64,000 bases of DNA from Actinospineispora acaciae DSM 45401. GTDB taxonomy: Bacteria > Actinomycetota > Actinomycetes > Mycobacteriales > Pseudonocardiaceae. Below, piece by piece: positions 51,699 to 58,116 of this stretch. The position numbers were made by a program, and so were the translations under genes. Location: contig NZ_JIAI01000006.1 in NCBI RefSeq assembly GCF_000620785.1, positions 1 to 64,000 on the forward strand, read 5' to 3'. A model generated the notes under the pieces. The model saw only the letters and a program-made list of their open reading frames with translations, was not told where the DNA came from and ran no database searches. Every line of letters starts with the position of its first letter. The stretch's first letter is position 1.

Positions 51699-52748
51699 TC
51701 AGCCGCCCTGGATCAGCCGGTCGATGTCGCCCTGGGCGATGGGCTTGATGGCGTACGAGTCGTCGCCCTGGTCGGCCTCGACCCACTGGCCGACGTTCCC
51801 GTCGTCGATCTTCGGCAGCGGCACCACGATGTCCTTGCGCACCGAGCCGCCGCCGGCCTTCGCCACCCCGGCCTGCAGCGCGATCACCGCGAGGTAGTTG
51901 GGCTGCGCGGTGGACAGCGAGCTGAAGCCCTTCGGCAGCTGCTGCTGCCAGAGCTTGAGGAACCCGTTGTAGTTCTCGCCGGTGATCGGCACGATCTTGG
52001 CGTTCTGCTGGACGATCGTGCGCAGCGCCGCCTGGGACAGCGTGCCGCCCTGGGAGAACACGCCGGCGATGCCCGGGTGCGCGGAGTACGCGGACGCGAA
52101 CGCCTGCGCGGCCGGCGCCAGGTTGTACTCGCTGTTGACGTTCGCGGCGACCTTGATGCCCGGGTACCTGGCGAACACCTCGCGGGCGCCGGCCCAGCGG
52201 TCCTCGGCCACCGCGACCCCGGCCGGGCCGTTCATCGCGATGATCTCGCCGTTCCCGCCGATCCTGTCCGCCAGCCACTGGGCGAGCATCCGGCCCCACT
52301 CGTGCTGGTCGGTGTTCACCTTGATCACCTGGTTCGAGGTGACCAGGCTGTCGAAGTTGACCACCGTGATGCCCTGCCCGACGGCCCGCTCCAGCACCGG
52401 GTTGAGCGCGGTGGACGAGCCGGCGTCGACCAGGATCACGTCGTACTGCTGCTGGATCATGGCCTGGATCTGGGCGATCTGCTGCGAGGTGTCGCCGTTG
52501 GCATTGAACGTCTGGTAGCTGGCGATCTTGCCGGCCTGGGTCAGCCGGTCGACGTCCCGGCGCAGCATCGCCTCGGTCTCCTGCATCCAGGACGGGGTGA
52601 GGTAGATCGTCGACCAGCCGACCTTGAGCGCCTTGTTGGTGGACCCTCCACCGGGAGACTGGGCGGGCTGCACATCGCAGGCGGTGGCGGCGAGGAGCGC
52701 GGCGGTCGCGGCGATGACCGCCGCGGCTCGGGCGAGGCGTGCGAGCAT
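51699..52748 (-). CDS. Sugar ABC transporter substrate-binding lipoprotein (RbsB-like)
   Basis: 349 residues, ATG preceded by CAGGAGAG. A lipoprotein signal ends A-T-A-C near residue 24. Type I periplasmic-binding fold (Y-D-V-I-L-V-D-A-G-S-S-T-A-L, G-I-T-V-V-N-F-D-S-L-V, I-A-G-V-F-S-Q-G-G). First gene of the leftward operon, directly downstream of the IclR operator. Confidence 0.92.
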   Translation of the reverse strand: MLARLARAAAVIAATAALLAATACDVQPAQSPGGGSTNKALKVGWSTIYLTPSWMQETEAMLRRDVDRLTQAGKIASYQTFNANGDTSQQIAQIQAMIQQQYDVILVDAGSSTALNPVLERAVGQGITVVNFDSLVTSNQVIKVNTDQHEWGRMLAQWLADRIGGNGEIIAMNGPAGVAVAEDRWAGAREVFARYPGIKVAANVNSEYNLAPAAQAFASAYSAHPGIAGVFSQGGTLSQAALRTIVQQNAKIVPITGENYNGFLKLWQQQLPKGFSSLSTAQPNYLAVIALQAGVAKAGGGSVRKDIVVPLPKIDDGNVGQWVEADQGDDSYAIKPIAQGDIDRLIQGG

Positions 52749-52788
52749 CGAGCTCTCCTGTCAGCGGTGACGGAGGACGCGTCCTGTA

Positions 52789-52803
52789 TTTTGCACTGCA
52801 AAA
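52789..52803. promoter_or_regulatory. IclR-type operator
   Basis: Perfect inverted repeat TTTTGCA-C-TGCAAAA between the divergent binding-protein and IclR genes, with a further TGTTGCAA half-site near 52810. It overlaps the leftward promoter region and is the probable IclR binding site. Confidence 0.7.
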
Positions 52804-52879
52804 GTCAGTGTTGCAATGAAGGGACGCTAATGGGATGCTCGCCGCGATGTCAACACCTCCCGAACCGACCGGCTAGCCG

Positions 52880-53656
52880 ATGACGGCCGCGCGCAACAAC
52901 TCGGCCTCGCTGCGGCGCGCGCTGGGCATCCTGCTGCACCTGGGCGCCGACGCCGGCCACCCTCGGGGGAGCACGCTCACCGAGCTGGCGTCCGTGCTGG
53001 AGCTGAACAAGAGCACGCTGCTGCGGCTGCTCGCGCCGCTGCGGGACGCCCGCCTGGTCGAACAGGACGGCGAGACCGGCCGCTACCGCCTGGGCTGGCG
53101 CACCGCGCAGCTCGGACAGGCCTACCTGGAGCGCCTGGACCTGCGCGCGGTCGCCCAGGACGTGCTGCACGGCCTGATGGCCGACACCGGCGAGACCGCG
53201 CACCTGGTGATCGCCGACCTGCCGGACGTGGTGTACGTCGACAAGGTGGACACCCCGCAACCCGTGCGGATGTACTCGCGGATCGGCGTGCGCCAGCCCG
53301 CGTACTGCACCGCCGTCGGCAAGGCGATGCTCGCCCACGCGGGCGAGGACGCCGTGCGGAGCGTGGTCGAACGCGGCATGCCGCCGCGTACGCCCAACAC
53401 GCACACCACGGAGGTCGGACTCCGCGCCGAACTGACCACCGTCCGCGAGCACGGCTACGCCGTCGACGAGATCGAGAACGAGCCGGACATCCGGTGCGTC
53501 GGGGCGCCGATCTTCGACCACACCGGCGCGGCCACCTGCGCGGTGAGCGTCTCCGGCCCGGCCACGCGGGTGACCAGGGAGCGGGTCGGTGAGCTGGGCC
53601 GGCTCGTGCTCGCCGCCGCCGCCGACATCTCCCGGCGGCTCGGCGCCACCCGTTAG
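52880..53656 (+). CDS. IclR-family regulator of the second sugar importer
   Basis: 258 residues. Winged HTH at about 8-70 (L-R-R-A-L-G-I-L-L-H-L, L-T-E-L-A-S-V-L-E-L-N-K-S-T-L-L-R-L-L) and an IclR effector domain (D-T-G-E-T-A-H-L-V-I, Y-C-T-A-V-G-K-A-M-L-A, G-Y-A-V-D-E-I-E-N-E, C-A-V-S-V-S-G-P-A). Divergent from the importer, with the TTTTGCA palindrome between them. Confidence 0.95.
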   Translation: MTAARNNSASLRRALGILLHLGADAGHPRGSTLTELASVLELNKSTLLRLLAPLRDARLVEQDGETGRYRLGWRTAQLGQAYLERLDLRAVAQDVLHGLMADTGETAHLVIADLPDVVYVDKVDTPQPVRMYSRIGVRQPAYCTAVGKAMLAHAGEDAVRSVVERGMPPRTPNTHTTEVGLRAELTTVREHGYAVDEIENEPDIRCVGAPIFDHTGAATCAVSVSGPATRVTRERVGELGRLVLAAAADISRRLGATR

Positions 53657-53690
53657 TCGAATTCGGCGACGAATTCTCGGGAAAAGGGGA

Positions 53691-53719
53691 TTGACGCGCC
53701 GCGCGCGGTCGGTGATGAT
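53691..53719 (+). promoter_or_regulatory. Promoter of the small transcription unit
   Basis: TTGACG (53691-53696), 17-bp spacer, GATGAT (53714-53719). It is followed after 12 bp by GAGGAGG and the ATG at 53744. Confidence 0.5.
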
Positions 53720-53743
53720 GGAACGGACAGCGAGGAGGACGTT

Positions 53744-53860
53744 ATGACGAGCATGTGGAGCCGTTTCCGCGGCATCGCGGCCGCCGTTGCGTGCCCGTCG
53801 GGCGGCCTCCGAATCCTGAAGATCGAACTGCAGGAGCCCAGCTCAGGCTCTCCACCGTGA
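53744..53860 (+). CDS. 38-residue peptide gene with strong ribosome site
   Basis: ATG 53744 follows GAGGAGG at optimal spacing. The peptide begins M-T-S-M-W-S-R-F-R-G-I-A-A-A-V-A, a basic then hydrophobic stretch, has one Cys (A-C-P-S-G-G), then L-R-I-L-K-I-E-L-Q-E-P. It is bracketed by a promoter and a rho-independent terminator and therefore looks like a self-contained unit. No known peptide or RiPP precursor class is recognised. A 14-bp palindrome starts at its stop codon. Confidence 0.5.
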   Translation: MTSMWSRFRGIAAAVACPSGGLRILKIELQEPSSGSPP

Positions 53861-53873
53861 CGTCGTACGACGT
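53860..53873. repeat. 14-bp perfect palindrome after the small ORF
   Basis: ACGTCGTACGACGT is self-complementary, flanked by near-direct GTGACGT repeats. It could be an operator or part of an RNA structure upstream of the terminator. Confidence 0.45.
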
Positions 53874-53884
53874 GACGTAGGGGA

Positions 53885-53919
53885 GCCGCCCATCGGGAAA
53901 CCGATCCGGGCGGCTTTTT
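53885..53919 (+). terminator. Rho-independent terminator
   Basis: GCCGCCC-ATCGG, GAAA loop, CCGAT, two unpaired C, GGGCGGC, then five T. It ends the transcript of the 53744 peptide gene and is the clearest intrinsic terminator in the window. Bases 53920-54094 show no gene. Confidence 0.85.
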
Positions 53920-54094
53920 GTGCGGAGGGTCATCCGCGCTCCTGGCGCGAGGGTGGGCCGGAGGCTCGTCCGAGCGCCTGGATCAGGCGGTTTGATCGCC
54001 GGAGGCGATTCGCGGATTACCCTCCGCTTAAAACACCGGCATGCCCGAAACAATGGCCGTAAGCGATTGCTGGGGCTGCCGGTGCGGTATGTCG

Positions 54095-54122
54095 TTGACA
54101 ATTACATATCGGAGCAGACAAT
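54095..54122 (+). promoter_or_regulatory. Putative promoter of the tRNA array
   Basis: TTGACA (54095-54100), 16-bp spacer, GACAAT (54117-54122), in the most AT-rich patch of the region and about 140 bp before the first tRNA gene. Confidence 0.5.
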
Positions 54123-54180
54123 TCGCCCGCCAACCGGCCCCGCGCACGCCGCGCCGAGGTTCGCCGGAGGCGGGCGATTC

Positions 54181-54247
54181 GGGCCGCGTGACGACGCGGC
54201 CCACCCCGGCGCCGGGCGAGCGGGACACGTGGTCCCCGCCCGGCGCC
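54181..54247. other. Two strong hairpins upstream of the tRNA array
   Basis: First: GGGCCGCGT-GACG-ACGCGGCCC (54181-54202). Second: GGCGCCGGGC (54208-54217) pairs with GCCCGGCGCC (54238-54247), with an inner GGGAC/GTCCC stem. No T-run follows, so they are unlikely to be terminators and may be processing signals for the tRNA precursor. Confidence 0.5.
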
Positions 54248-54264
54248 GGGGGCGGCCCCTCCAG

Positions 54265-54338
54265 ACCTCCGTAGCTCAACAGGACAGAGTCTGCCGCTAC
54301 GAACGGCAGGGATCCGGGTTCGACTCCTGGCGGGGGTG
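54265..54338 (+). tRNA. tRNA-Arg (ACG)
   Basis: 74 nt folding into a full cloverleaf: acceptor ACCTCCG/CGGGGGT (one G-U), D stem GCTC/GAGT, anticodon stem TGCCG/CGGCA with loop CTACGAA (anticodon ACG), T arm CCGGG-TTCGACT-CCTGG. No encoded CCA. First of six tRNAs in the array. Confidence 0.85.
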
Positions 54339-54344
54339 CTGCAC

Positions 54345-54416
54345 CGGATGCGAGGGAGACGGCAACCCACCTGATTTGGGATCAGGACACACCGCGTTCG
54401 ACTCGCGGGCATCCGA
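54345..54416 (+). tRNA. tRNA-Pro (TGG)
   Basis: 72 nt. Perfect acceptor CGGATGC/GCATCCG, D stem GGG/CCC, anticodon stem CCTGA/TCAGG with loop TTTGGGA (anticodon TGG), T arm CCGCG-TTCGACT-CGCGG, discriminator A followed by encoded CCA (54417-54419). Confidence 0.85.
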
Positions 54417-54420
54417 CCAC

Positions 54421-54491
54421 GGCGCGTTGGTCCAACGGCAGGACACCGGACCCTCACTCCGGTGACGCGGGTTCGACTCCCGCACGCGCTA
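54421..54491 (+). tRNA. tRNA-Glu (CTC) with C33
   Basis: 71 nt. Acceptor GGCGCGT/ACGCGCT (first pair G-U), D stem GTCC/GGAC, anticodon stem CCGGA/TCCGG, loop CCCTCAC giving anticodon CTC, T arm GCGGG-TTCGACT-CCCGC. Position 33 is C instead of the near-universal U. No encoded CCA. Confidence 0.8.
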
Positions 54492-54500
54492 CGTACACCG

Positions 54501-54574
54501 GCCCTCGTAGCCCAACTGGCAGAGGCGGCGCGCTCAGAACGCGTGTAGTCCAGGTTCGACTCCTGGCGGGGGCA
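54501..54574 (+). tRNA. tRNA-Leu (CAG) with short variable loop
   Basis: 74 nt. Acceptor GCCCTCG/CGGGGGC (one G-U), D stem GCC/GGC, anticodon stem GCGCG/CGCGT, loop CTCAGAA (anticodon CAG), T arm CCAGG-TTCGACT-CCTGG. Variable region is 5 nt (GTAGT), whereas bacterial Leu tRNAs have a long variable arm; charging specificity is therefore uncertain. Confidence 0.8.
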
Positions 54575-54578
54575 CCGG

Positions 54579-54650
54579 CGAGGTGGAGCATGGCGGTCTG
54601 TGCGGCGCCCTGATGAGGCGACGGACCAGGTTCGACTCCTGGCACCTCGA
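54579..54650 (+). tRNA. tRNA-Ile (GAT)
   Basis: 72 nt. Perfect acceptor CGAGGTG/CACCTCG, short D stem GCA/TGC, anticodon stem GCGCC/GGCGA with one G-A mismatch at the outer pair, loop CTGATGA (anticodon GAT), T arm CCAGG-TTCGACT-CCTGG, discriminator A followed by encoded CCA. The weakest fold of the six. Confidence 0.72.
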
Positions 54651-54654
54651 CCAC

Positions 54655-54729
54655 GGGTCGCTAGCTCAACAGGTTCAGAGCAGCCGGCTCTTACCCGGCG
54701 GGTTCGGGGTTCGAGTCCCCGGCGGCCCA
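54655..54729 (+). tRNA. tRNA-Lys (CTT)
   Basis: 75 nt. Acceptor GGGTCGC/GCGGCCC (one G-U), D stem GCTC/GAGC, anticodon stem GCCGG/CCGGC, loop CTCTTAC (anticodon CTT), T arm CGGGG-TTCGAGT-CCCCG. No encoded CCA. Last of the array; a small CCGAG/CTCGG hairpin (54751-54762) with a weak T-rich tail follows. Confidence 0.87.
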
Positions 54730-54772
54730 CTCACTGACGCATCGCGCGAACCGAGGGCTCGGCCTCATTTGT

Positions 54773-54784
54773 GACCGTTCGGTC
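54773..54784. promoter_or_regulatory. TetR operator half-palindrome GACCG-TT-CGGTC
   Basis: Inverted repeat with 5-bp arms located 23 bp before the TetR ATG, in the promoter position. Autoregulation by the adjacent TetR is inferred. Confidence 0.55.
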
Positions 54785-54806
54785 TCGATAGATGTAGTGT
54801 CTCGGC

Positions 54807-55388
54807 ATGGCGAGGGCGAAGGAGTTCGACCCGGACGCGGTGCTGCGCCAGGCGCTGGAGCTGTTCTGGCGGCGCGGGTACGAGGCGACGTCGATGGCCG
54901 ACCTGGTGGAGCATCTGGGGGTCGCCAGGGCGAGCATCTACGCGACCTTCGGCAACAAGCGGGAGCTCTATGCCAAGGCGCTGCGGCGGTACCTGGACGA
55001 CACCGATTCGCGGATCATCGCCGACCTGTCGCGGCCCGGGCCGGTGCTGCCGGCGGTGGAGTCGCTGGTGAGGCGCTATGCGACCGAGGCGGCCGAGGGC
55101 GGTCGGCGGCTGGGCTGCATGGTGGTCAACAGTGCCGTGGAGCTGGCCGCCCGCGACCCGGGCGTGGCACGGCTGGTCGAGAGCAGCTGGGCGAACCTGG
55201 AGGCGGCGCTGACCTCGGCGTTGTTGCGGGCCAAGGCGCAGGGCGAGCTGTCGGCGGAGGCGGACCCTCGGGCGCTGGCGCGGTTCCTGTTGGTGTACTT
55301 CCAAGGCGTGCGGGTGCTCGAACGCACCCCCGACCCCGGGGCGCGGTTGCGGGACTCGGCCGAGGTGGCGGTCTCGGCGTTGCGCTGA
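54807..55388 (+). CDS. TetR-family regulator
   Basis: 193 residues. HTH at about 10-55 (L-R-Q-A-L-E-L-F-W-R-R-G-Y-E-A-T-S-M-A-D-L-V-E, A-S-I-Y-A-T-F-G-N-K-R-E-L-Y). The C-terminal domain with G-C-M-V-V-N-S-A-V-E-L resembles YcdC/TetR_C_16-like sensors that often control quinone- or electrophile-responsive reductases. The SDR gene 56 bp downstream, same strand, is a likely target. Confidence 0.94.
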   Translation: MARAKEFDPDAVLRQALELFWRRGYEATSMADLVEHLGVARASIYATFGNKRELYAKALRRYLDDTDSRIIADLSRPGPVLPAVESLVRRYATEAAEGGRRLGCMVVNSAVELAARDPGVARLVESSWANLEAALTSALLRAKAQGELSAEADPRALARFLLVYFQGVRVLERTPDPGARLRDSAEVAVSALR

Positions 55389-55404
55389 CGTCAGACTATA
55401 TTCG

Positions 55405-55418
55405 AGACTAAGTGGTCT
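55405..55418. promoter_or_regulatory. Inverted repeat before the SDR gene
   Basis: AGACTA-AG-TGGTCT (5 of 6 pairs) in the promoter region of the SDR gene. Its centre CTAAGTG recurs in the longer palindrome at 56217-56243, so the same regulator may bind both. Confidence 0.45.
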
Positions 55419-55444
55419 AGAAAATCGTATCGAGGGGACCTGAC

Positions 55445-56206
55445 ATGACCGCGCGTTTCGACGACAAGATCGTGCTGATCACCGGTGGCTCCGGCGTGAT
55501 CGCCGGCGTCACCGCGCAGGCCTTCGCCGACCGTGGCGCAACCGTGGTGCTGACCGGCCACAACCCGGACAGGCTCGCCGCGGCCGCGGCCCGCCTGCGA
55601 CCGGGCGAGGGCGGGATCGACTGGGTGGCCGCGGATGTCACCGACAGCGGCCAGGTCGCGGCCATGGTCGCCGAGGTCGTGCGCCGCCACGGCGGGCTGG
55701 ACGTGGCTTTCAACAGCGCCGGGATCTTCGGCAAGGGCGCGCCGCTCGCCGACCTCGACGAGGACACCTGGTCCGCGGTGCTCAACGTCAATCTCACGGG
55801 GGTGTTCCTGGCGATGAAGCACGAGATCGCCCACATGCGCACCCACGGCGGCGGCGTCATCATCAACATGGCCTCCAACATCGGCGCGCACGGCCGCCGC
55901 CCCGGCCTGGCCGCCTACGCCGCGTCCAAGGGCGCCGTCAGCGTGCTCACCCAGACCGCCGCCCGCGACCACATCGGCGACGGGATCCGCATCAACGCCG
56001 TCAGTCCCGGCGCCAGCGACACCCCCATGTCCTACCGGCCCGGCGAAACCTCGGCCGACCGCGACGCCCGCGTCAAGGCCGCCGTCCCCGCCGGACGGGT
56101 GAGCGACCCCGCCGAGGTCGCCGCCGCCGTGCTCTGGCTGGCCTCCGACGACTCCAGCTTCGTGGTGGGCCACGACCTCGTCGTCGATGGCGGCGCCACC
56201 GCCTGA
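55445..56206 (+). CDS. Short-chain dehydrogenase/reductase
   Basis: 253 residues, classical SDR. The cofactor loop is T-G-G-S-G-V-I-A-G instead of T-G-x-x-x-G-I-G, a minor deviation; N-S-A-G (in F-N-S-A-G-I-F), catalytic Ser in N-M-A-S-N, and Y-A-A-S-K are intact, followed by S-P-G-A-S-D-T-P. NAD(P)H-dependent carbonyl/alcohol conversion is predicted. Probably controlled by the upstream TetR. Confidence 0.94.
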   Translation: MTARFDDKIVLITGGSGVIAGVTAQAFADRGATVVLTGHNPDRLAAAAARLRPGEGGIDWVAADVTDSGQVAAMVAEVVRRHGGLDVAFNSAGIFGKGAPLADLDEDTWSAVLNVNLTGVFLAMKHEIAHMRTHGGGVIINMASNIGAHGRRPGLAAYAASKGAVSVLTQTAARDHIGDGIRINAVSPGASDTPMSYRPGETSADRDARVKAAVPAGRVSDPAEVAAAVLWLASDDSSFVVGHDLVVDGGATA

Positions 56207-56216
56207 CGCGTGCAGG

Positions 56217-56243
56217 ATCGACATCTAAGTGTTAGACGTCGAT
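56217..56243. promoter_or_regulatory. 27-bp operator palindrome upstream of the cupin gene
   Basis: ATCGACATCTAA-GTG-TTAGACGTCGAT, 12-bp arms with one mismatch. It begins just after the SDR stop and lies about 60 bp before the cupin start. Its core resembles the SDR upstream repeat. Confidence 0.65.
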
Positions 56244-56301
56244 GTGTTGTGGTAGCGTCGCGATCATGCGTGTGCGGACGACGTGAAGGGAACGAGCAGA
56301 T

Positions 56302-56787
56302 TTGAGCTATCCCGAGCCGCGCTACCTCGGCGAGAAGGGCGAGCACTCCGCCGTCTACCTGCCCGCCGGGCGTTCGCCGGAGTTCGTCAACCCATCGGAC
56401 GGAACGAGAGTTCACTACTTGGCGACCGGCGCCACCACCAACGGTCATTTCGGGCTTTACCGTTGGGAGATGAGCTCCGAGCCGAGCGGTCCGGGGCCAC
56501 ACTTCCATCGGAGCATCTCGGAGTCGTTCTATATCTTGGACGGATCGGTTCGGATCTACGACGGGGAGCGATGGATCGATACCGAGCCGGGTGACTTCGT
56601 CCATGTGCCTGAGGGCGGCGTCCATGCTTTTCGCAACGAGTCCGGCGCGCCGGCCTCGATGCTGCTGCACTTCTCTCCCGGCGCCCCGAGGGAGGACTAC
56701 TTCGAAGGAATTCCCAAGGTTCCAGGGATGACCGAGGAGGAAGTGTTGGAGTTCCTCCTCAGGCACGACACCTACCGCCTTGACTGA
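56302..56787 (+). CDS. Cupin domain protein
   Basis: 161 residues from a TTG start; AAGGGA is 12 nt upstream. Cupin motif 1 is complete (G-P-H-F-H-R-S-I-S-E-S-F-Y-I-L-D-G) with two His and Glu ligands, and motif 2 is P-G-D-F-V-H-V-P-E-G-G-V-H-A-F, so a metal site is likely. The C-terminal E-D-Y-F-E-G and T-E-E-E-V segments are typical of quercetinase-like cupins. Substrate unknown. Confidence 0.9.
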   Translation: MSYPEPRYLGEKGEHSAVYLPAGRSPEFVNPSDGTRVHYLATGATTNGHFGLYRWEMSSEPSGPGPHFHRSISESFYILDGSVRIYDGERWIDTEPGDFVHVPEGGVHAFRNESGAPASMLLHFSPGAPREDYFEGIPKVPGMTEEEVLEFLLRHDTYRLD

Positions 56788-56803
56788 CTAGACTGCCGCC
56801 GTC

Positions 56804-57493
56804 ATGGGGCTGAGTTTCGACGCCGTCGCCGGCGAGCTCCCGCTGGTGCAACGGGTGTGGTCGGCGCGCTGTGACGCCGCGACCGGGTTCACCTCGGTGG
56901 TCAAAAGCTGCTCCATGCTCGCGTTCGCGCGGACCAGTGGCGCGGTGACGGCGCACCTGCGCGGTCCGGAGACCAGGGCCACCCGAATGACCTGCCCGGA
57001 GGGCACCGAGTTCTTCGGTGTCGACCTGCGGCTCGGTGCCTACCTGCCGCTGTTCCCGCCTTCCGGCCTGGCCGACCTGAACGACGCCGTGCTGCCGACC
57101 CTTTCGGGCGGCCGGATCGTGCTGGACAACCGGGACTGGGAGATGCCGACCGAGCGGAACGTCGACGTCTTCGTCAACAGGCTGGTGCGAGCCGGTTTGT
57201 TGATCTTCGATCCGCTCGTCGACGAGATCCGCCACGGCGAACGACCGCGAGCCATGTCGGAGCGGACGGCGCAGATCCGGTTCCGCCGGGCCGTCGGGAT
57301 GTCGCGCCGCAAGCTCGTCGCCGTCGAGCAGGCCCGGCACGCCGCGCGGCTCCTCGCGGCGGGGAAGTCGATCGCCGACGTGGTCACCGTCGCCGGCTAC
57401 TACGACCAGCCGCAGCTCGCGCGGGCGATGCGGTCGGCGACCGGCCACACCCCGGGCGAGCTGAGGGCCGGCACCCCATTCCTCGCGTTCTGA
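56804..57493 (+). CDS. AraC-family regulator
   Basis: 229 residues. The C-terminal AraC HTH is at about 150-220 (S-E-R-T-A-Q-I-R-F-R-R-A-V-G, A-D-V-V-T-V-A-G-Y-Y-D-Q-P-Q-L-A-R-A-M-R, G-H-T-P-G-E-L). The N-terminal half resembles the effector region of AraC proteins with D-L-R-L-G-A-Y-L. It may regulate the downstream DHFR-like gene. Confidence 0.9.
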   Translation: MGLSFDAVAGELPLVQRVWSARCDAATGFTSVVKSCSMLAFARTSGAVTAHLRGPETRATRMTCPEGTEFFGVDLRLGAYLPLFPPSGLADLNDAVLPTLSGGRIVLDNRDWEMPTERNVDVFVNRLVRAGLLIFDPLVDEIRHGERPRAMSERTAQIRFRRAVGMSRRKLVAVEQARHAARLLAAGKSIADVVTVAGYYDQPQLARAMRSATGHTPGELRAGTPFLAF

Positions 57494-57542
57494 TTCGGTT
57501 CGATACAAGACGCGCCGATCACCGGGATGGTTGTCTCCGGGC

Positions 57543-58085
57543 ATGCGCACACTGATCGAGTTCGACCACCTCTCGCTCGACGGGAGGCACTCCGGGGACG
57601 ACTTCTGGGCTGCCCAGATGAAGGTCGTCCCCAACGACAACCAGTTCGACTATCAGCTCCGGCTGCTGGAACACGCGGCCGGTCTCGTCCTCGGGCGGGC
57701 GACCTACGAGGGGTTCGCCGCGACGTGGCCGGCCATGACCGGCGACCTCGCCGACAAGATCAACTCGCTGCCGAAGTACGTCGCCTCCACCACGCTGACG
57801 CAGACCACCTGGAACGCCGAGGTGCTCGCCGGCGATGCCATCGAGGCGGTCGCCAGGCTCAAGGAGTCCGGCGACGGCACGTTGGTGAAGTACGGCAACG
57901 GCCCGTTCAGCCGGGCGCTGCTCGAGGCGGGCCTGCTCGACGAGCTGCACCTGAGCATCTCGCCGTTCGTCGCGGGCTCCGGCGAGTCGCTGCTGGCGGG
58001 TATCGGCGCGACCGCCCTGGACCTGAAGGGAGTCACCGACATCGGCAACGGCACGGTGGTGCTGGCCTATACGCCGAGCCGGTAG
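57543..58085 (+). CDS. DHFR/RibD C-terminal-fold reductase
   Basis: 180 residues from ATG 57543. Pattern of the RibD_C/DHFR-like family: S-L-D-G, L-L-G-R-A-T-Y-E-G-F (here V-L-G-R-A-T-Y-E-G-F), K-Y-V-A-S-T-T-L, V-K-Y-G-N-G-P-F-S-R-A-L-L-E-A-G-L-L-D-E-L and P-F-V-A-G-S-G. NADPH-dependent reduction of an unknown small molecule is likely. Confidence 0.9.
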   Translation: MRTLIEFDHLSLDGRHSGDDFWAAQMKVVPNDNQFDYQLRLLEHAAGLVLGRATYEGFAATWPAMTGDLADKINSLPKYVASTTLTQTTWNAEVLAGDAIEAVARLKESGDGTLVKYGNGPFSRALLEAGLLDELHLSISPFVAGSGESLLAGIGATALDLKGVTDIGNGTVVLAYTPSR

Positions 58086-58116
58086 CCGGGCACCCCAGCG
58101 CGCGCCCGCCGTGGGG

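Noticed and set aside
54017..54730. 237-codon minus-strand ORF with repeated S-R-T-R / P-R-Q-E-S-N segments
   Set aside because: The repeats are translations of the recurrent tRNA T arms (TTCGACTCC); such frames are often misannotated as proteins.
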